Origin: UBA5336 sp964412785
GTDB taxonomy: Bacteria; Pseudomonadota; Alphaproteobacteria; Caulobacterales; Hyphomonadaceae
Direction: 5' to 3'
NCBI GenBank assembly: GCA_964412785.1
Contig: CAYPQD010000002.1
Span: forward strand, 59,267 to 123,266
Length of the DNA stretch: 64,000 nucleotides
The position numbers were made by a program, and so were the translations under genes. Each line of letters opens with the position of its first letter. The stretch's first letter is position 1. The notes under the pieces are model-generated. The model was not told where the DNA came from. It worked only from the letters and a program-made list of their open reading frames with translations, and ran no database searches. Shown here in pieces: positions 32,519 to 41,236 of this stretch.

Positions 32519-33548
32519 CATTGCGGGCCTGCGCGAAGTCGCGCTCGAAGAACTCGAAAACCAGACGGCCCTCGGCCGGCTGCGGTGCGGGTGAGAACAG
32601 CTCGGTGCGGTAGCTGCCCTCCTCACAGGCCTCGCGCCCGGCGATCGCGAATTTCGAGCGGGTGACGCAGAACCCGTCGGACCCGCGCACCAGCCGGCGG
32701 GTGGCGCCGCCATCCTCCATCTCGCCATAGATGAAATGATCGGTCTGGATCAGCGGCTCGTCGATTGCCCGCGCGCAGCCGCCCGCCTCCAGAAGCCACC
32801 AGCCGCGGCTCTCCCAGTCCTCGCCGCGCCGACGTGCGACCGCACCCCAGATGCGCTTGTCGGTGCGGTTGCACAGGGTCAGGCCAACCTCGTTCGCACG
32901 CTCTATCGCCGACTGTTCGAGAATGTCGATGAGGTCCTCATCGCTGATGTCGCTGGAGAGGTTTTTCTGGGTCAGGAACTCGCCGATGGCAATGCGGGTC
33001 TTGCGCCCCAGCAAGCCGTCGACCCGGCCGGAGAAGATGCCGGCATCTTCCAGGAGGCGCTGCACGCCCGCGGCCCTCGCCGTCTCCATGGTATAATCGG
33101 TGGTCTCCGTCAGCGTCGTCTGCCAGCGGGTGCGCCGTTCGATCAGGACCGGCCGGAACTGGCGCTCCTCCAGGCCGAATTCGGCACAGGTCGGCGGGTT
33201 TTCGACCGAGAACGAGCCGGTCGGGTCGACACACAGCGGTATGTCGCCGCCCCATTTGCGCGCGCCGCCGCGATGGGCGGCCGACGAGCGCGCGTAGATA
33301 TAGTGATAGCCAGGGGTCAGCGTGCCGGTCACGGTGAGCGCGCAGCTGCCTGGCCGCAGCTTGGTCCAGCCCTCGACGACGACAGACTGGCCTTCCGCGC
33401 GCGCGGTGGCCGCCTCGATGACGAAACTCGTCTCGTTGCACAGCGTCCAGCCGGGGGCATCCGCCTGCGCGGATGCGGCCGGGGTAAGGACGAAAAGCGC
33501 CAACAGGGCGCCAACCAGTCTCTCAGGAAACAAGCGTGCCTGCACCAT
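32511..33548 (-). CDS. Secreted protein with two DUF1036 domains and a PG-binding-like segment
   Basis: 345 residues from ATG 33548. A signal peptide ends near ASAQA. Two DUF1036 modules are visible: GWTLCNETSFVIEAATA (33-125) and GLTLCNRTDKRIWGAVA (222-335), each with the LCN(E/R)T start and paired Cys residues. Between them, RAAGVQRLLEDAGIFSGRVDGLLGRKTRIAI (158-190) resembles a peptidoglycan-binding repeat. DUF1036 proteins are alphaproteobacterial secreted proteins of unknown role. It overlaps argB by 26 bases and the HAD gene by 8. Confidence 0.83.
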   Translation of the reverse strand: MVQARLFPERLVGALLALFVLTPAASAQADAPGWTLCNETSFVIEAATARAEGQSVVVEGWTKLRPGSCALTVTGTLTPGYHYIYARSSAAHRGGARKWGGDIPLCVDPTGSFSVENPPTCAEFGLEERQFRPVLIERRTRWQTTLTETTDYTMETARAAGVQRLLEDAGIFSGRVDGLLGRKTRIAIGEFLTQKNLSSDISDEDLIDILEQSAIERANEVGLTLCNRTDKRIWGAVARRRGEDWESRGWWLLEAGGCARAIDEPLIQTDHFIYGEMEDGGATRRLVRGSDGFCVTRSKFAIAGREACEEGSYRTELFSPAPQPAEGRLVFEFFERDFAQARNDG

Positions 33549-34422
33549 GTTCCGTAAACAGCTCCATGAGCAGCGCATGGGGCGCGCGCCCGTCCAGAAT
33601 GACCGCCGCCCCGACGCCATCATTGACGGCCCGCGCTGCGGTTTCAAGCTTGGGGATCATGCCGCCTGCAGCCACGCCAGCATCGATCAGGCCGGCAATG
33701 TCGGCGCGCCGCAATTCGCGGATCAGCGCGCCATCGGCGTCCAGAACGCCGGCCACGTCGGTGAGGAGGAGCAGGCGGCTTGCCTTCAGCGCGCCGGCCA
33801 GCGCCCCGGCGGCGCTATCGGCATTGATATTATAACGCGTCCCGTCGGCACCCACGCCGATCGGGGCGACCACCGGGATGAGGTCGTCAGCGCAAGCGGA
33901 GAGCGCATTCAGGACCGCCGGGTCGACGCCGGTCGGCTCGCCCACAAGGCCGAGGTCGATCACCTGTTCGATATGGCTGTCCGGGTCGCGCTTGCGGCGC
34001 ACTGCCTTCTCCGCACGCAGGAGACTGGCATCAGCGCCTGACAGGCCGACCGCCTTGCCGCCGGCCGCATTGATTGCCCGCACGATCGAGGTGTTGATCG
34101 CCCCGGCGAGCACCATTTCCACCACGTCCATGGTCTGCTCGTCGGTGACGCGCAGCCCGTCGCGGAACTCCGAGCGGATGCCGAGCCGGTCCAGCAGGCT
34201 AGCGATCTGCGGCCCGCCGCCATGCACGACCACCGGATTGATGCCCAGATGCTTCAGCAGGACCACATCGCGGGCAAACATCGCCGAAAGGGCGGCATCG
34301 ACCATGGCGTGGCCGCCGAACTTGATAACCAGGGTCTGGCGGTCATAGCGCTGGATGTAGGGCAGTGCCTCCGACAGGGTGCGGGCGGTGAACTGTCCGG
34401 GGTGGTCGCTGGTCGCTGTCAT
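33523..34422 (-). CDS. argB: Acetylglutamate kinase
   Basis: 299 residues from ATG 34422. Amino-acid kinase fold: VIKFGGHAMVD, VVVHGGGPQIASLLDRLGI, NINADSAAGALAGAL and LLLTDVAGVLD. It phosphorylates N-acetyl-L-glutamate, normally the arginine-inhibited step of arginine synthesis. It is the first gene of a four-gene run (argB - DUF1036 - HAD - dapD) joined by overlaps of 26, 8 and 4 bases. argG lies 16 kb away. Confidence 0.96.
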   Translation of the reverse strand: MTATSDHPGQFTARTLSEALPYIQRYDRQTLVIKFGGHAMVDAALSAMFARDVVLLKHLGINPVVVHGGGPQIASLLDRLGIRSEFRDGLRVTDEQTMDVVEMVLAGAINTSIVRAINAAGGKAVGLSGADASLLRAEKAVRRKRDPDSHIEQVIDLGLVGEPTGVDPAVLNALSACADDLIPVVAPIGVGADGTRYNINADSAAGALAGALKASRLLLLTDVAGVLDADGALIRELRRADIAGLIDAGVAAGGMIPKLETAARAVNDGVGAAVILDGRAPHALLMELFTEHGAGTLVS

Positions 34423-34477
34423 TCTGGGCCGGCCTCTAGCCTGCTTCGCCGGCGATGGGAATTGCGCTGGCGCAGGC

Positions 34478-35107
34478 TCAGGGCTGCCAGTGGGTGACCT
34501 TGGCGGCCATGTCCGGACGCGGGCGCTCCGGTGCGTCGGCCGTCGGCGTGCCGATATGGACAAAGCCGGCGATGCGCTCGCCCGCGGCGAGTCCGAGCCG
34601 GCGCGCGACCTGCCCATCATAGGCCGGCCATTCGGTCAGCCAGACAGCGCCCCAGTCATCGGCCATCGCCGCCAGGCAGAGCTGGTGGCACACAGCTCCG
34701 GTCGACAGTTCCTGCTCCCAGACCGGCGTCTTGTGCGCCGGGTCCGGCGAGGAGACCACCGCCACCACCACCGGTGCTCGCAGGGCTCGCGCGCGCTCCT
34801 CCTGCAGCGCGGCGGCGTCCACCTCCGGCTCGCGGCTGGCGCGGATCTCCGCCAGAACCGCGCCGAACGCATCCCGCGCCGGGCCTGTGAAGACGATGAA
34901 CCGCCAGGGCTCGACACGGCGATGGTCCGCCACCCGGGCGCCAACGCGCAGCAGATCGTCAAGGGCCTGCGGCGAGGGACCCGGCTCGCCCAGTGTCGCC
35001 TTGCCAGCCGACCGGCGCAGCGCCAGCAGCTCGCGCGCTGCCCCCGACGGCCTGGTCACGGCCAAGGGCGTGCCGGTATCGGGCGGGTTCGGGAAACGCG
35101 TCACCAT
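34478..35107 (-). CDS. Nitroreductase family protein
   Basis: 209 residues from ATG 35107 (MVTRFPNPP). A GTG at 35158 would extend it but places the start inside the promoter region. FMN-binding fold: ELLALRRSAGKATLGEPGPS, HRRVEPWRFIVF, VWEQELSTGAVCHQLCLAA and AGFVHIGTP. It resembles the short YdjA-like branch, with few conserved substrate residues. It is transcribed away from the tetR-efflux operon, and a palindromic site sits between the two starts, so TetR may repress it too. Confidence 0.85.
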   Translation of the reverse strand: MVTRFPNPPDTGTPLAVTRPSGAARELLALRRSAGKATLGEPGPSPQALDDLLRVGARVADHRRVEPWRFIVFTGPARDAFGAVLAEIRASREPEVDAAALQEERARALRAPVVVAVVSSPDPAHKTPVWEQELSTGAVCHQLCLAAMADDWGAVWLTEWPAYDGQVARRLGLAAGERIAGFVHIGTPTADAPERPRPDMAAKVTHWQP

Positions 35108-35170
35108 ATCCAACACATAGCGCGTGCCGGGCCTGGGGAAAACCGTTTGAAGTGTCACCGGAATAAACGC

Positions 35171-35187
35171 CGTTCACTAATTGAACG
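35171..35187. promoter_or_regulatory. Palindromic operator between nitroreductase and tetR
   Basis: CGTTCA (35171-35176) and TGAACG (35182-35187) are perfect inverted 6-bp arms around CTAAT. The centre is about 98 bases before the tetR start and 72 before the nitroreductase start. Such GTTCA-N5-TGAAC sites are typical TetR-family operators; binding is inferred. Confidence 0.6.
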
Positions 35188-35276
35188 GGATTTGCCTTCG
35201 CCATTGATCATGCTATGTACGTTTCCTGGAGACACGTGCGCGAGCCGCACCTGGAGGCAGAGGAGGGTCAGAGGCG

Positions 35277-35990
35277 ATGCACCGGGCGAGCCCCTCAGAC
35301 ATCACCCCCGCCGAGCGCCGCCGGCTGCGTGTTCGCGATGCCATTCTCGATGCCGCCGAGTCGGTGTTCGCCGAGGAGGGCGAGGAGGGACTGTCGATCC
35401 GCCGGCTCGCCGAGGCGATCGATTACTCCCCGGCTGCGATCTACAAGTATTTCGGTTCCAAGGAGGAGCTGATCGACGAATTGAAGAACGCCTTCTTCGC
35501 CCGCCTCCTTGAACGGATCGACGGGATCATCGGGCAGGGGCTGCCCTTCCCCGAGCGCGCCCGCCAGTGCATGACCAGCTATATCTGCACCGCGCTGGAG
35601 AAACCGCACCACTATGCCGCCGCCTATTCCGGCACGATGGACATGCCCGAAGCCGGAGCAGACTGTGCCCCCGTCGACTGGGAGGCGTTCGTTGCAGACA
35701 ACAAGGGCAAGGCGTTCGCCCACCTCCTGGAATTGGTTCGCGTCGGCCAGGCAGACGGATATTTCCGCACCGGGACCGACCCCGTCCTTGCCGCGCACTC
35801 GCTGTGGGCCAGCATGCACGGCCTTGCCCTGCTGATTTCGCACATGCCGGCCATGATCCCCCTGCCCGATGACGAGGGCCGCCCGGTCGACCGGGACCGG
35901 CTGATCGACTTTCACGCCGACCAGGTCGTCCGCGGCCTCGAGGTCGGGTCGTTCAACCCGGCGGGCTTGGACCCGACTGACACCGACTGA
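35277..35990 (+). CDS. TetR/AcrR family transcriptional regulator
   Basis: 237 residues from ATG 35277 with a GGAGGG site. The N-terminal helix-turn-helix (about 13-62) has DAILDAAESVFAEEGEEGLSIRRLAEAIDYSPAAIYKYFGSKEEL, quoted in part. The rest is the helical ligand-binding domain. It precedes an efflux membrane-fusion gene and an RND pump (22-base gap), so it most likely represses its own operon and the divergent nitroreductase until a toxic ligand is bound. Confidence 0.93.
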   Translation: MHRASPSDITPAERRRLRVRDAILDAAESVFAEEGEEGLSIRRLAEAIDYSPAAIYKYFGSKEELIDELKNAFFARLLERIDGIIGQGLPFPERARQCMTSYICTALEKPHHYAAAYSGTMDMPEAGADCAPVDWEAFVADNKGKAFAHLLELVRVGQADGYFRTGTDPVLAAHSLWASMHGLALLISHMPAMIPLPDDEGRPVDRDRLIDFHADQVVRGLEVGSFNPAGLDPTDTD

Positions 35991-36012
35991 CAGACAAGGA
36001 CGAAGAGCGGCA

Positions 36013-37185
36013 ATGGATACCGAGACCGCCGGGCGCGAGACACGCCCGACCTTCCTGAGAGGCCTGCTGTTCCTGCTGGTCCTGACACTCTTCGGCGCCG
36101 GTCTCGCCGTGGCAGCGCTGGGATTGCGCTCGCAAGAGGGGCCGAAAGTCGCCGCAGCCGAGCCGGTGCCGATTGCCGTTGCCGTCACCGCGATCGACCT
36201 GCAGCAGGCCTTCGACATCGACGAGACCTTCTCGGGCCTCGCCGCCGCACGCCGGGAAAGCGCGCTTGGCTTCACCAGCGGCGGGCGGATCGCCGCACTC
36301 TATGCCGATGTCGGCGATGCGGTGCGCGCCGGCACCCGGCTCGCCCGGCTTGACGTGCGAGACCTCAGCGCCCGGCTGCAAGCGGCCGAGGCGCGCGTGC
36401 GTGAGGCCGAGGCCGGACATGCGCTCGCCCGCACCACCGTTGAGCGCCAGCAGGCGCTGCAGGCGCGCGGCCATGTCTCGCAGCAGGTAGTCGACGAGGC
36501 GGCTGCCCAGGCAGACACGGCACAGGCCCGCATTGCCGCCGCCGAAGCGGACGCGGCGACCCTGCGCGTACAGATTGACCTGGCGTCGATCACCGCGCCG
36601 TTTGCCGGCATGGTGACAGAGCGCTTTGCCGATGAGGGCGCCATCGCCGCGCCCGGAAGCCCGGTCTTCCGCCTCGTGGAGAGCGGCGTCGTCGAGGCAA
36701 GGCTCGGCGTTCCGGCCGCCCTCGCCGAGACGCTGGACGTCGGCGAGAGCTATCGGCTCGTGCATCAGGGCCGCACGGTCGAGGCGACCCTCAGGGCCAA
36801 GACCGGCGTCATCGGCGCATCGAACCGAACGGTCACAATCGTTTTCGACCTTCCCGGAGACGCCGGCATTCCTCCGGGTGCGGTTGTCAGGCTCAGCCTG
36901 CAGCGCACGCTTGACGAGCCGGGCGCGTGGGTGCCCGTGACAGCGCTCACCGAGGCCCGCCGTGGCCTCTGGTCGGTTCTCGTCGCCCATGGGGAGGATG
37001 GCCACTGGCTGGCCGAGCCGCGCCTGGTCGAGATCATCCATGCCGATGGCGAGCGGGTGTTCATTCGCGGTCCGCTGGAGCCGGGCGAGCGGCTGATCAC
37101 CGAGGGCCTGCAGCGCATCACGCCAGGCCAGAAGGTAACGCCCCGCCCGGCCGGCCCCACCGCCGGCGGTGTGAGCGGCGGGTGA
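36013..37185 (+). CDS. RND efflux periplasmic adaptor (membrane fusion protein)
   Basis: 390 residues. One N-terminal membrane anchor (about 17-37), then HlyD-type beta-barrel and lipoyl halves around a coiled-coil hairpin (about 115-180, LQAAEARVREAEAGHALA). FTSGGRIAALYADVGDAVRAG is the lipoyl half motif and PFAGMVTERFADEGAIAAPG its partner. It links the RND pump to an outer-membrane channel. No TolC-like gene is in the window. The stop overlaps a possible GTG start of the pump. Confidence 0.92.
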   Translation: MDTETAGRETRPTFLRGLLFLLVLTLFGAGLAVAALGLRSQEGPKVAAAEPVPIAVAVTAIDLQQAFDIDETFSGLAAARRESALGFTSGGRIAALYADVGDAVRAGTRLARLDVRDLSARLQAAEARVREAEAGHALARTTVERQQALQARGHVSQQVVDEAAAQADTAQARIAAAEADAATLRVQIDLASITAPFAGMVTERFADEGAIAAPGSPVFRLVESGVVEARLGVPAALAETLDVGESYRLVHQGRTVEATLRAKTGVIGASNRTVTIVFDLPGDAGIPPGAVVRLSLQRTLDEPGAWVPVTALTEARRGLWSVLVAHGEDGHWLAEPRLVEIIHADGERVFIRGPLEPGERLITEGLQRITPGQKVTPRPAGPTAGGVSGG

Positions 37186-37190
37186 GCGCC

Positions 37191-40100
37191 ATGTTGACCC
37201 TGTTCTACCGCCTGCCGAGGCTCTCGGTCCTTGCCATCGCCTTGGTGCTGTTCGCCGGTCTTGGCGCAATCCTGACGCTCGGGCGCCAGGAGGACCCCAC
37301 TCTGGTGGAGCGTTATGGCTATGTCCTGACCGTGCTGCCGGGCGCCGATGCGGAGCGCATGGAGGCGCTCGTCACCGATCCGATCGAGGCCCTGCTCCAA
37401 GAGCTGCCGGAGATCGACCGCATCGACAGCTCAAGCCGCCAGAATGTCTCGCAGGTTGGCCTCGATTTGCGCGAGGACCTCACAGCGGCGGAGATCGATG
37501 ACGCCTGGACGCTGATCCGCGCTCAGGTCCAGCGCGCCCAGGCTGACCTGCCGGTCGGCGCTTCGGTGCCGCGGGTCGAGCGGGTCTATCTCGGTGCCTC
37601 GACGCTCGTCGTCGCCCTGACCTGGGAGGGCGATGGCGATCCCCAGCTCGCCATCCTCGCCCGCATGGCAGAGGCCCTTGAGGATATCTTCCAGAACCTG
37701 CCCGGCACCGAGGAGACCGAGGTCTACGGCCTGCCGAGCGAGGAGATCCGCGTCGTCGTCAACACCGACGCGCTCGCCGCCGCCGGGCTCGACACGGGCG
37801 AGGCGGCGCGGCGGATCGCAGCTGCCGACTCCAAGTCACCGGCCGGCCAGCTGAAGGCGGGCGAGCTCAATCTCGGCCTCGATGTCGGCGGCGAATTCGA
37901 CTCCATCGCGCGCATCCGCGCCGTCCAGCTGCTGCAGAGCCCGGACGGCAGCGCCCTGCGCGTCGGCGATGTCGCAGACGTGCGCAAGGCCGTGCAGACA
38001 CCGGAAATCGTCTCCGCCTACGCCGACGGCCAGCGCACCGTATTCGTCGGCGCCTTCATCCAGCCGAACCAGCGCGTCGATCTCTGGGCGGAAGCGGCGC
38101 GGCGAAAGGTCGGGGAGTTTGCCACATCAGCCCCTCGCGGGATCCGCGTGGAGACCGTGTTCGACCAGAGCGCCTACACCACGGCCCGGCTTGGCGACCT
38201 CGCCCGCAACCTGATGTTTTCCGCAGGGATCGTCTTCGCCGTCCTGTTCCTGTGCATAGGCTGGCGGGCGGCGATTGCCGTCGGCACGGCCCTGCCGCTG
38301 ACGGTCTGTCTCGTCCTGATCCTGTTCAACGTGTTCGGCATGCCGCTTCACCAGATGTCGGTGACCGGGCTCGTCATCTCCCTCGGCCTGCTGATCGACA
38401 ATGCCATCGTCGTCGTCGACGAGATCGACCAGAAGCGGGCGCGCGGGGAGAGCCGGCTGGAGGCGATCCGCGCGTCGCTGCACCACCTCGCCGGGCCGCT
38501 CTTCGCCTCGACGCTGACCACCGCCCTCGCCTTCGCGCCGATCGCCCTGCTGCCCGGCTCGGCCGGCGAGTTCGTCGGCATGATCGGCATGTCGGTAATC
38601 TTCGCGGTCGTCGCCTCCTTCGCGATCTCGATGACCGTTATCCCGGCTCTCTATGGCTGGATCGACCGGCGCCGGCCGCAGGAGGGCGGGCGTGTCCTCA
38701 AGCGCCGCTGGTACCGTGACGGTATTGTCATCGACGCCATCAGCGACGGCTATCGCTGGAGCGTCGAGCGGGTCCTGCGCTTCCCGCCGCTGGGTATCGC
38801 GATCGGGATCGTGCCGGCCGCCATCGGCTTCGTTCTCGCCGGCCAGCTGCCGGCCCAGTTCTTCCCCCAGACCGAGCGGGACCAGTTCCAGCTGGAGCTG
38901 ACCCTGCCGCTGGAAGCCTCGCTGGAGGAGACCCGATCGGTGGTCGAGCGCGTCACTGATCGCCTCAGGTCCTATGACGAGATCGAGCACGTCTATTTCG
39001 TGCTCGGCGAGCCGGCGCCGCGCGTCTATTACAACACGGTCAACAACACCCGAGGACAGGAGGGATTCGCAGCCGGCTGGGCGAAGACGACCAGTCCAGC
39101 TGCGACCCGCGCGATCATCGCCGATGTCCAGGAGACCCTGCGAGAGGCGTTTCCCGAGGGGCGCCTCCTGGCACTGCCGTTCGAGCAGGGCCCTCCGGTC
39201 AATGCGCCGATCGAGTTCTACCTGGTCGGCAGTGACTTCCAGACCCTTGGCGCGCTCGGCGACGAGGCCCGGCGCATCCTCGCCAACACGCCCGGCGTCA
39301 CCTACACCGCCGCCGACCTCACCCTCGGCTCGCCGAAATACACCCTGCGCGCTGACGAGGCCGCCTCAGCGCTTGCCGGCAGCCGGCTGACCGAGCTTGC
39401 CGCCGGGATCAGTGCCGAGGTCGAGGGCCGGTTTGCCGGCAGCATCCTTGAAGGCACCGAGGAACTGCCCGTGCGCGTCGTCGCCTCCGATGAACGGCGC
39501 GGCGAGCTCAGTGATCTGCGTTCCAAGACCATCGGCGTGGGCGAGGACGGGCTTGGAACGCCCCTGTCAGCTCTCGGCGAGGTGGTGCTTGAGCCCGACA
39601 TCTCCCGGATTGTCCGGCGCGACGGCGAGCGGGTCAACCGCGTGTTCGCCTATCTGGAGCCCTACACCCTGCCAGCCCCGGTCTTTGCCGAGTTCCGCGC
39701 CCGGCTCGACGCCGCCGGCTTCGAGACACCGCCCGGCTATGACCTGCTGATCGGCGGCGAGGCTGAGGCGAGCGGCGATGCGCTTGGCAACCTTGCCGCG
39801 ACCGGGGTGCCGCTGATGCTGGTCATTGCCGGTGCGGTGGCGCTGGTCTTCAACTCCTTCCGGATGGCCGGGCTGATCCTGATCGGCGGCGTGCTTGCAG
39901 TCGGGCTCGCCTTCTTCGGCGTCTGGCTGTTCAACCTGCCGCGCGGCTTCAACGCCATTATCGGCGCCCTCGGCCTGTTCGGCATCGCCATCAATGGATC
40001 GATCGTCGTGCTGTCGCTGCTGAAGAGCAACCGGGCGGCGATGGCCGATGACGTGATCGCCCAGCGCGAGGTCGTCGTCGACGCGACCCGCCATATCGTC

Positions 40101-40334
40101 GCCACCACGCTCACCACCATGGGCGGCTTCGTGCCGCTGCTGATCGCCGGCGATGCGTTCTGGATGCCACTTGCGGCGGGAATATCCGGCGGCGTTGCCG
40201 GCTCGGCCCTGCTGGCGCTCTACTTTATTCCGGCGGTGTTCCGGATCATGACCATGAAGCCGATCACGCGGGCCTGGCGGGCGCTGAGCGGGCAGCGCCC
40301 ACCGCCGTCTCCCGCCACGCAGCCGGCGCAATAG
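37191..40334 (+). CDS. RND family efflux permease
   Basis: 1047 residues from ATG 37191; a GTG at 37182 overlapping the adaptor stop is the alternative. Twelve membrane helices with two large periplasmic loops. Helix 4 carries SLGLLIDNAIVVVDEID, with the proton-relay Asp region, and helix 10 region GIAINGSIVVLS. It is in the AcrB/MexF-like superfamily (hydrophobe/amphiphile efflux), but divergent from AcrB. It would export lipophilic compounds using proton motive force, controlled by the TetR encoded upstream. Confidence 0.93.
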   Translation: MLTLFYRLPRLSVLAIALVLFAGLGAILTLGRQEDPTLVERYGYVLTVLPGADAERMEALVTDPIEALLQELPEIDRIDSSSRQNVSQVGLDLREDLTAAEIDDAWTLIRAQVQRAQADLPVGASVPRVERVYLGASTLVVALTWEGDGDPQLAILARMAEALEDIFQNLPGTEETEVYGLPSEEIRVVVNTDALAAAGLDTGEAARRIAAADSKSPAGQLKAGELNLGLDVGGEFDSIARIRAVQLLQSPDGSALRVGDVADVRKAVQTPEIVSAYADGQRTVFVGAFIQPNQRVDLWAEAARRKVGEFATSAPRGIRVETVFDQSAYTTARLGDLARNLMFSAGIVFAVLFLCIGWRAAIAVGTALPLTVCLVLILFNVFGMPLHQMSVTGLVISLGLLIDNAIVVVDEIDQKRARGESRLEAIRASLHHLAGPLFASTLTTALAFAPIALLPGSAGEFVGMIGMSVIFAVVASFAISMTVIPALYGWIDRRRPQEGGRVLKRRWYRDGIVIDAISDGYRWSVERVLRFPPLGIAIGIVPAAIGFVLAGQLPAQFFPQTERDQFQLELTLPLEASLEETRSVVERVTDRLRSYDEIEHVYFVLGEPAPRVYYNTVNNTRGQEGFAAGWAKTTSPAATRAIIADVQETLREAFPEGRLLALPFEQGPPVNAPIEFYLVGSDFQTLGALGDEARRILANTPGVTYTAADLTLGSPKYTLRADEAASALAGSRLTELAAGISAEVEGRFAGSILEGTEELPVRVVASDERRGELSDLRSKTIGVGEDGLGTPLSALGEVVLEPDISRIVRRDGERVNRVFAYLEPYTLPAPVFAEFRARLDAAGFETPPGYDLLIGGEAEASGDALGNLAATGVPLMLVIAGAVALVFNSFRMAGLILIGGVLAVGLAFFGVWLFNLPRGFNAIIGALGLFGIAINGSIVVLSLLKSNRAAMADDVIAQREVVVDATRHIVATTLTTMGGFVPLLIAGDAFWMPLAAGISGGVAGSALLALYFIPAVFRIMTMKPITRAWRALSGQRPPPSPATQPAQ

Positions 40335-40416
40335 CAGGGGCGCGGTCCGGTGATTGCCAGCCGGCGGGTCCGGCCCCATCTGTCTGACAAGGCGCTGGAG
40401 CGAGGACGGCAACCGC

Positions 40417-41217
40417 ATGACCGACAATCCCGACACGGGCGCCCGCCCACCCGCCTGGACTCGCCTCAACTTCGAGGCTGCCGCGGCCGCCGCCGACGAG
40501 CCGGCGCTGGCGAGCTATCTGAATGCGGCAGTGCTGAGCCATGACAGTCTCGGCGAGGCTCTGTCCTACCACCTGGCGGAGAAGCTCTCCGGTCCGGAAA
40601 TGGGTGCGCTGCAGGTGCGCAAGCTGTTCGAGACCGCCTATGGACGCGAGCCGGTCATGGTCGAGGCCGCCGCTGCCGACATGCACGCCACGCTCGACCG
40701 TGACCCGGCCTGCCGCGGCCTGCTTCAGCCCTTCCTGTTCTTCAAGGGCTTCCTTGCCCTGCAGTCCTACCGGATCGGTCACACCCTGTGGCAGCAGGGG
40801 CGTGAGACGCTGGCCTTCTATTTCCAGAGCCGCGCCTCGGAACTGTTCGGCGTCGACATCCACCCGGCGGCGCGGATCGGCGAGGGCGTGATGCTCGACC
40901 ATGCCAGCGGTATCACCATCGGCGAGACAGCAGTGGTCGGTGACGCCTGCTCGCTGCTCCACGGGGTGACGTTGGGCGGCACCGGCAAGGAGGTCGGCGA
41001 CCGCCACCCGAAGATTGGACGGGGTGTCCTGCTGTCGGTCGGCGCCAAGGTGCTTGGTAACATCACCATCGGCGATGAGGCCAAGGTGGCGGCAGGCTCG
41101 GTGGTGCTGAAGGACGTGCCAGCGCACTGCACAGTCGCCGGCGTGCCGGCCCGGATTGTCGGCTGCGAGTGTTCCGAGCCGGCCCGGACCATGGACCAGG
41201 GCCTGCCGGAAGGCTGA
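40417..41217 (+). CDS. cysE: Serine O-acetyltransferase
   Basis: 266 residues from ATG 40417. An N-terminal helical domain is followed by a left-handed beta-helix with FGVDIHPAARIGEGVMLDHASGITIGE (quoted in part), the catalytic His in LDHASG, and GTGKEVGDRHPKIG. CysE acetylates L-serine in the first step of cysteine synthesis and is normally feedback-inhibited by cysteine. No cysK is adjacent. Confidence 0.95.
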   Translation: MTDNPDTGARPPAWTRLNFEAAAAAADEPALASYLNAAVLSHDSLGEALSYHLAEKLSGPEMGALQVRKLFETAYGREPVMVEAAAADMHATLDRDPACRGLLQPFLFFKGFLALQSYRIGHTLWQQGRETLAFYFQSRASELFGVDIHPAARIGEGVMLDHASGITIGETAVVGDACSLLHGVTLGGTGKEVGDRHPKIGRGVLLSVGAKVLGNITIGDEAKVAAGSVVLKDVPAHCTVAGVPARIVGCECSEPARTMDQGLPEG

Positions 41218-41236
41218 TGCCAGGGTGCATGCCCCG

